Shown here: positions 6,519 to 6,952 of the stretch, piece by piece | Position numbering within the stretch: position 1 is the first letter of the stretch | Layout of the letters: each line of letters opens with the position of its first letter | NCBI GenBank assembly: GCA_902495265.1 | Contig: CABUWR010000072.1 | Coordinates: 1-6,952, forward strand | From: an uncultured Collinsella sp. | Lineage (GTDB): Bacteria; Actinomycetota; Coriobacteriia; Coriobacteriales; Coriobacteriaceae | DNA: 6,952 nt | Direction of reading: 5' to 3' | The notes under the pieces: model-generated | What the model was told of the DNA's origin: nothing | Database searches by the model: none | The model's input: only the letters and a program-made list of their open reading frames with translations | Position numbers and translations under genes: made by a program

Positions 6519-6613
6519 TTGTCCAGGTGCCCGAGATTCCGAGCGACAAGCCCGACGACGCGTACTTAAGTACGCGAGGAGGGTTGGAGCCGGAAGGTCG
6601 GGTGCCTGGGCAA
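6519..6613. repeat. Long imperfect palindrome between hisF and hisI
   Basis: About 95 bp fold back around a perfect 18-bp palindrome, CGCGTACTTAAGTACGCG (6559-6576). Outer arms pair as CCAGG (6523-6527) with CCTGG (6605-6609), CCCGA (6530-6534) with TCGGG (6597-6601), and TTCCG (6537-6541) with CGGAA (6591-6595), with small internal loops. It fills most of the 142-bp hisF-hisI gap. The centre is not followed by a T-run, so a simple terminator is unlikely. An RNA-processing or stability structure or an inserted palindromic repeat are both possible. Confidence 0.75.
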
Positions 6614-6622
6614 GCCACAGCG

Positions 6623-6952
6623 CTAGAAGTCCAACCTCACAGGAATGCCCTGCGACGCCATATACTCCTTCACCTGGCGAATGCTGAACGTCCCAAAGTG
6701 AAAGACGCTGGCTGCCAGCACGGCGTCGGCTTCGCCCTCAATCACACCCTCGGCAAAATGCTCGAGCGTACCCACGCCGCCGCTCGCGATGACGGGAATC
6801 GGCACCGCGCGCGCCACGGCACGGGTGAGTGCCAGGTCGAAGCCAGCCTTGGTGCCGTCGCGATCCATGCTGGTGAGCAAGATCTCGCCGGCGCCGCGAC
6901 GAGCCGCCTCCTCGGCCCACGCCACCGCGTCGATACCCGTGGCGTTGCGGCC
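6623..6952 (-). CDS. hisF: Imidazole glycerol phosphate synthase cyclase subunit, C-terminal part
   Basis: The last 109 codons of HisF; roughly the first 145 lie beyond the right edge (full length about 253). HisF, with the glutaminase HisH, turns PRFAR into imidazole glycerol phosphate and AICAR, the fifth step of histidine synthesis and a link to purine supply. Visible motifs of the second half of the (beta/alpha)8 barrel: [36 protein letters not shown] (the phosphate/active-site Asp region), [14 protein letters not shown], and [15 protein letters not shown], ending [18 protein letters not shown]. Catalytic residues in the first half cannot be seen. First of the visible minus-strand his genes. 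The TAG at 6625-6623 is followed by the palindromic spacer. Confidence 0.96.
   Translation of the reverse strand, partial: GRNATGIDAVAWAEEAARRGAGEILLTSMDRDGTKAGFDLALTRAVARAVPIPVIASGGVGTLEHFAEGVIEGEADAVLAASVFHFGTFSIRQVKEYMASQGIPVRLDF

Noticed and set aside
6481..6618. N-terminal extension of hisI
   Set aside because: The extension is a translation of the palindromic spacer and is absent from the family; ATG 6480 has a good ribosome binding site.

Overview
The window looks like chromosomal DNA of a high-GC Gram-positive bacterium. A member of the Coriobacteriia (Collinsella and relatives) is my best guess. The basis is the GC-rich codon use of the core genes, the AGGAGG-type ribosome binding sites and the general look of the proteins. 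This is an inference and no database was consulted. No RNA gene, CRISPR array or integrase was seen.

Layout from left to right: (1) the N-terminal 171 codons of enolase (eno, minus strand) run off the left edge; (2) a 375-bp AT-rich gap follows, holding a possible eno promoter and three 19-nt direct repeats at an exact 33-bp period; (3) directly after the repeats lies a plus-strand AAA_14/DUF4143-type ATPase of visibly lower GC than its neighbours, probably acquired cargo; (4) convergent with it is a minus-strand group in the order larC C-terminal-domain protein, YfcE-like phosphodiesterase, mazG, the last two almost touching; (5) a divergent gap carries a perfect 23-bp inverted repeat; (6) a plus-strand PHP-type histidinol phosphatase (hisK) follows; (7) a roughly 338-bp noncoding element fills the gap to hisE. 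Its inverted ends are each built of two 27-bp units, and it has a second inverted repeat nested inside; (8) the minus-strand genes hisF (partial, right edge), hisI and hisE come last, with a long imperfect palindrome between hisF and hisI.

How the genes work together: hisF, hisI, hisE and hisK cover four histidine-pathway activities (imidazole glycerol phosphate formation, PR-AMP cyclohydrolysis, PR-ATP pyrophosphohydrolysis, histidinol phosphate dephosphorylation). MazG and the phosphodiesterase form a tight pair that probably serves nucleotide or phosphoester housekeeping. The stand-alone LarC C-terminal domain is related to nickel-pincer cofactor synthesis, but its usual partner domain is not present here.

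The most unusual material is between the genes: the iteron-like repeats before the ATPase and three unrelated inverted-repeat elements within about 2.3 kb. The element between hisK and hisE is the best candidate for an undescribed small mobile or palindromic element, and one of its ends supplies the hisE stop codon.
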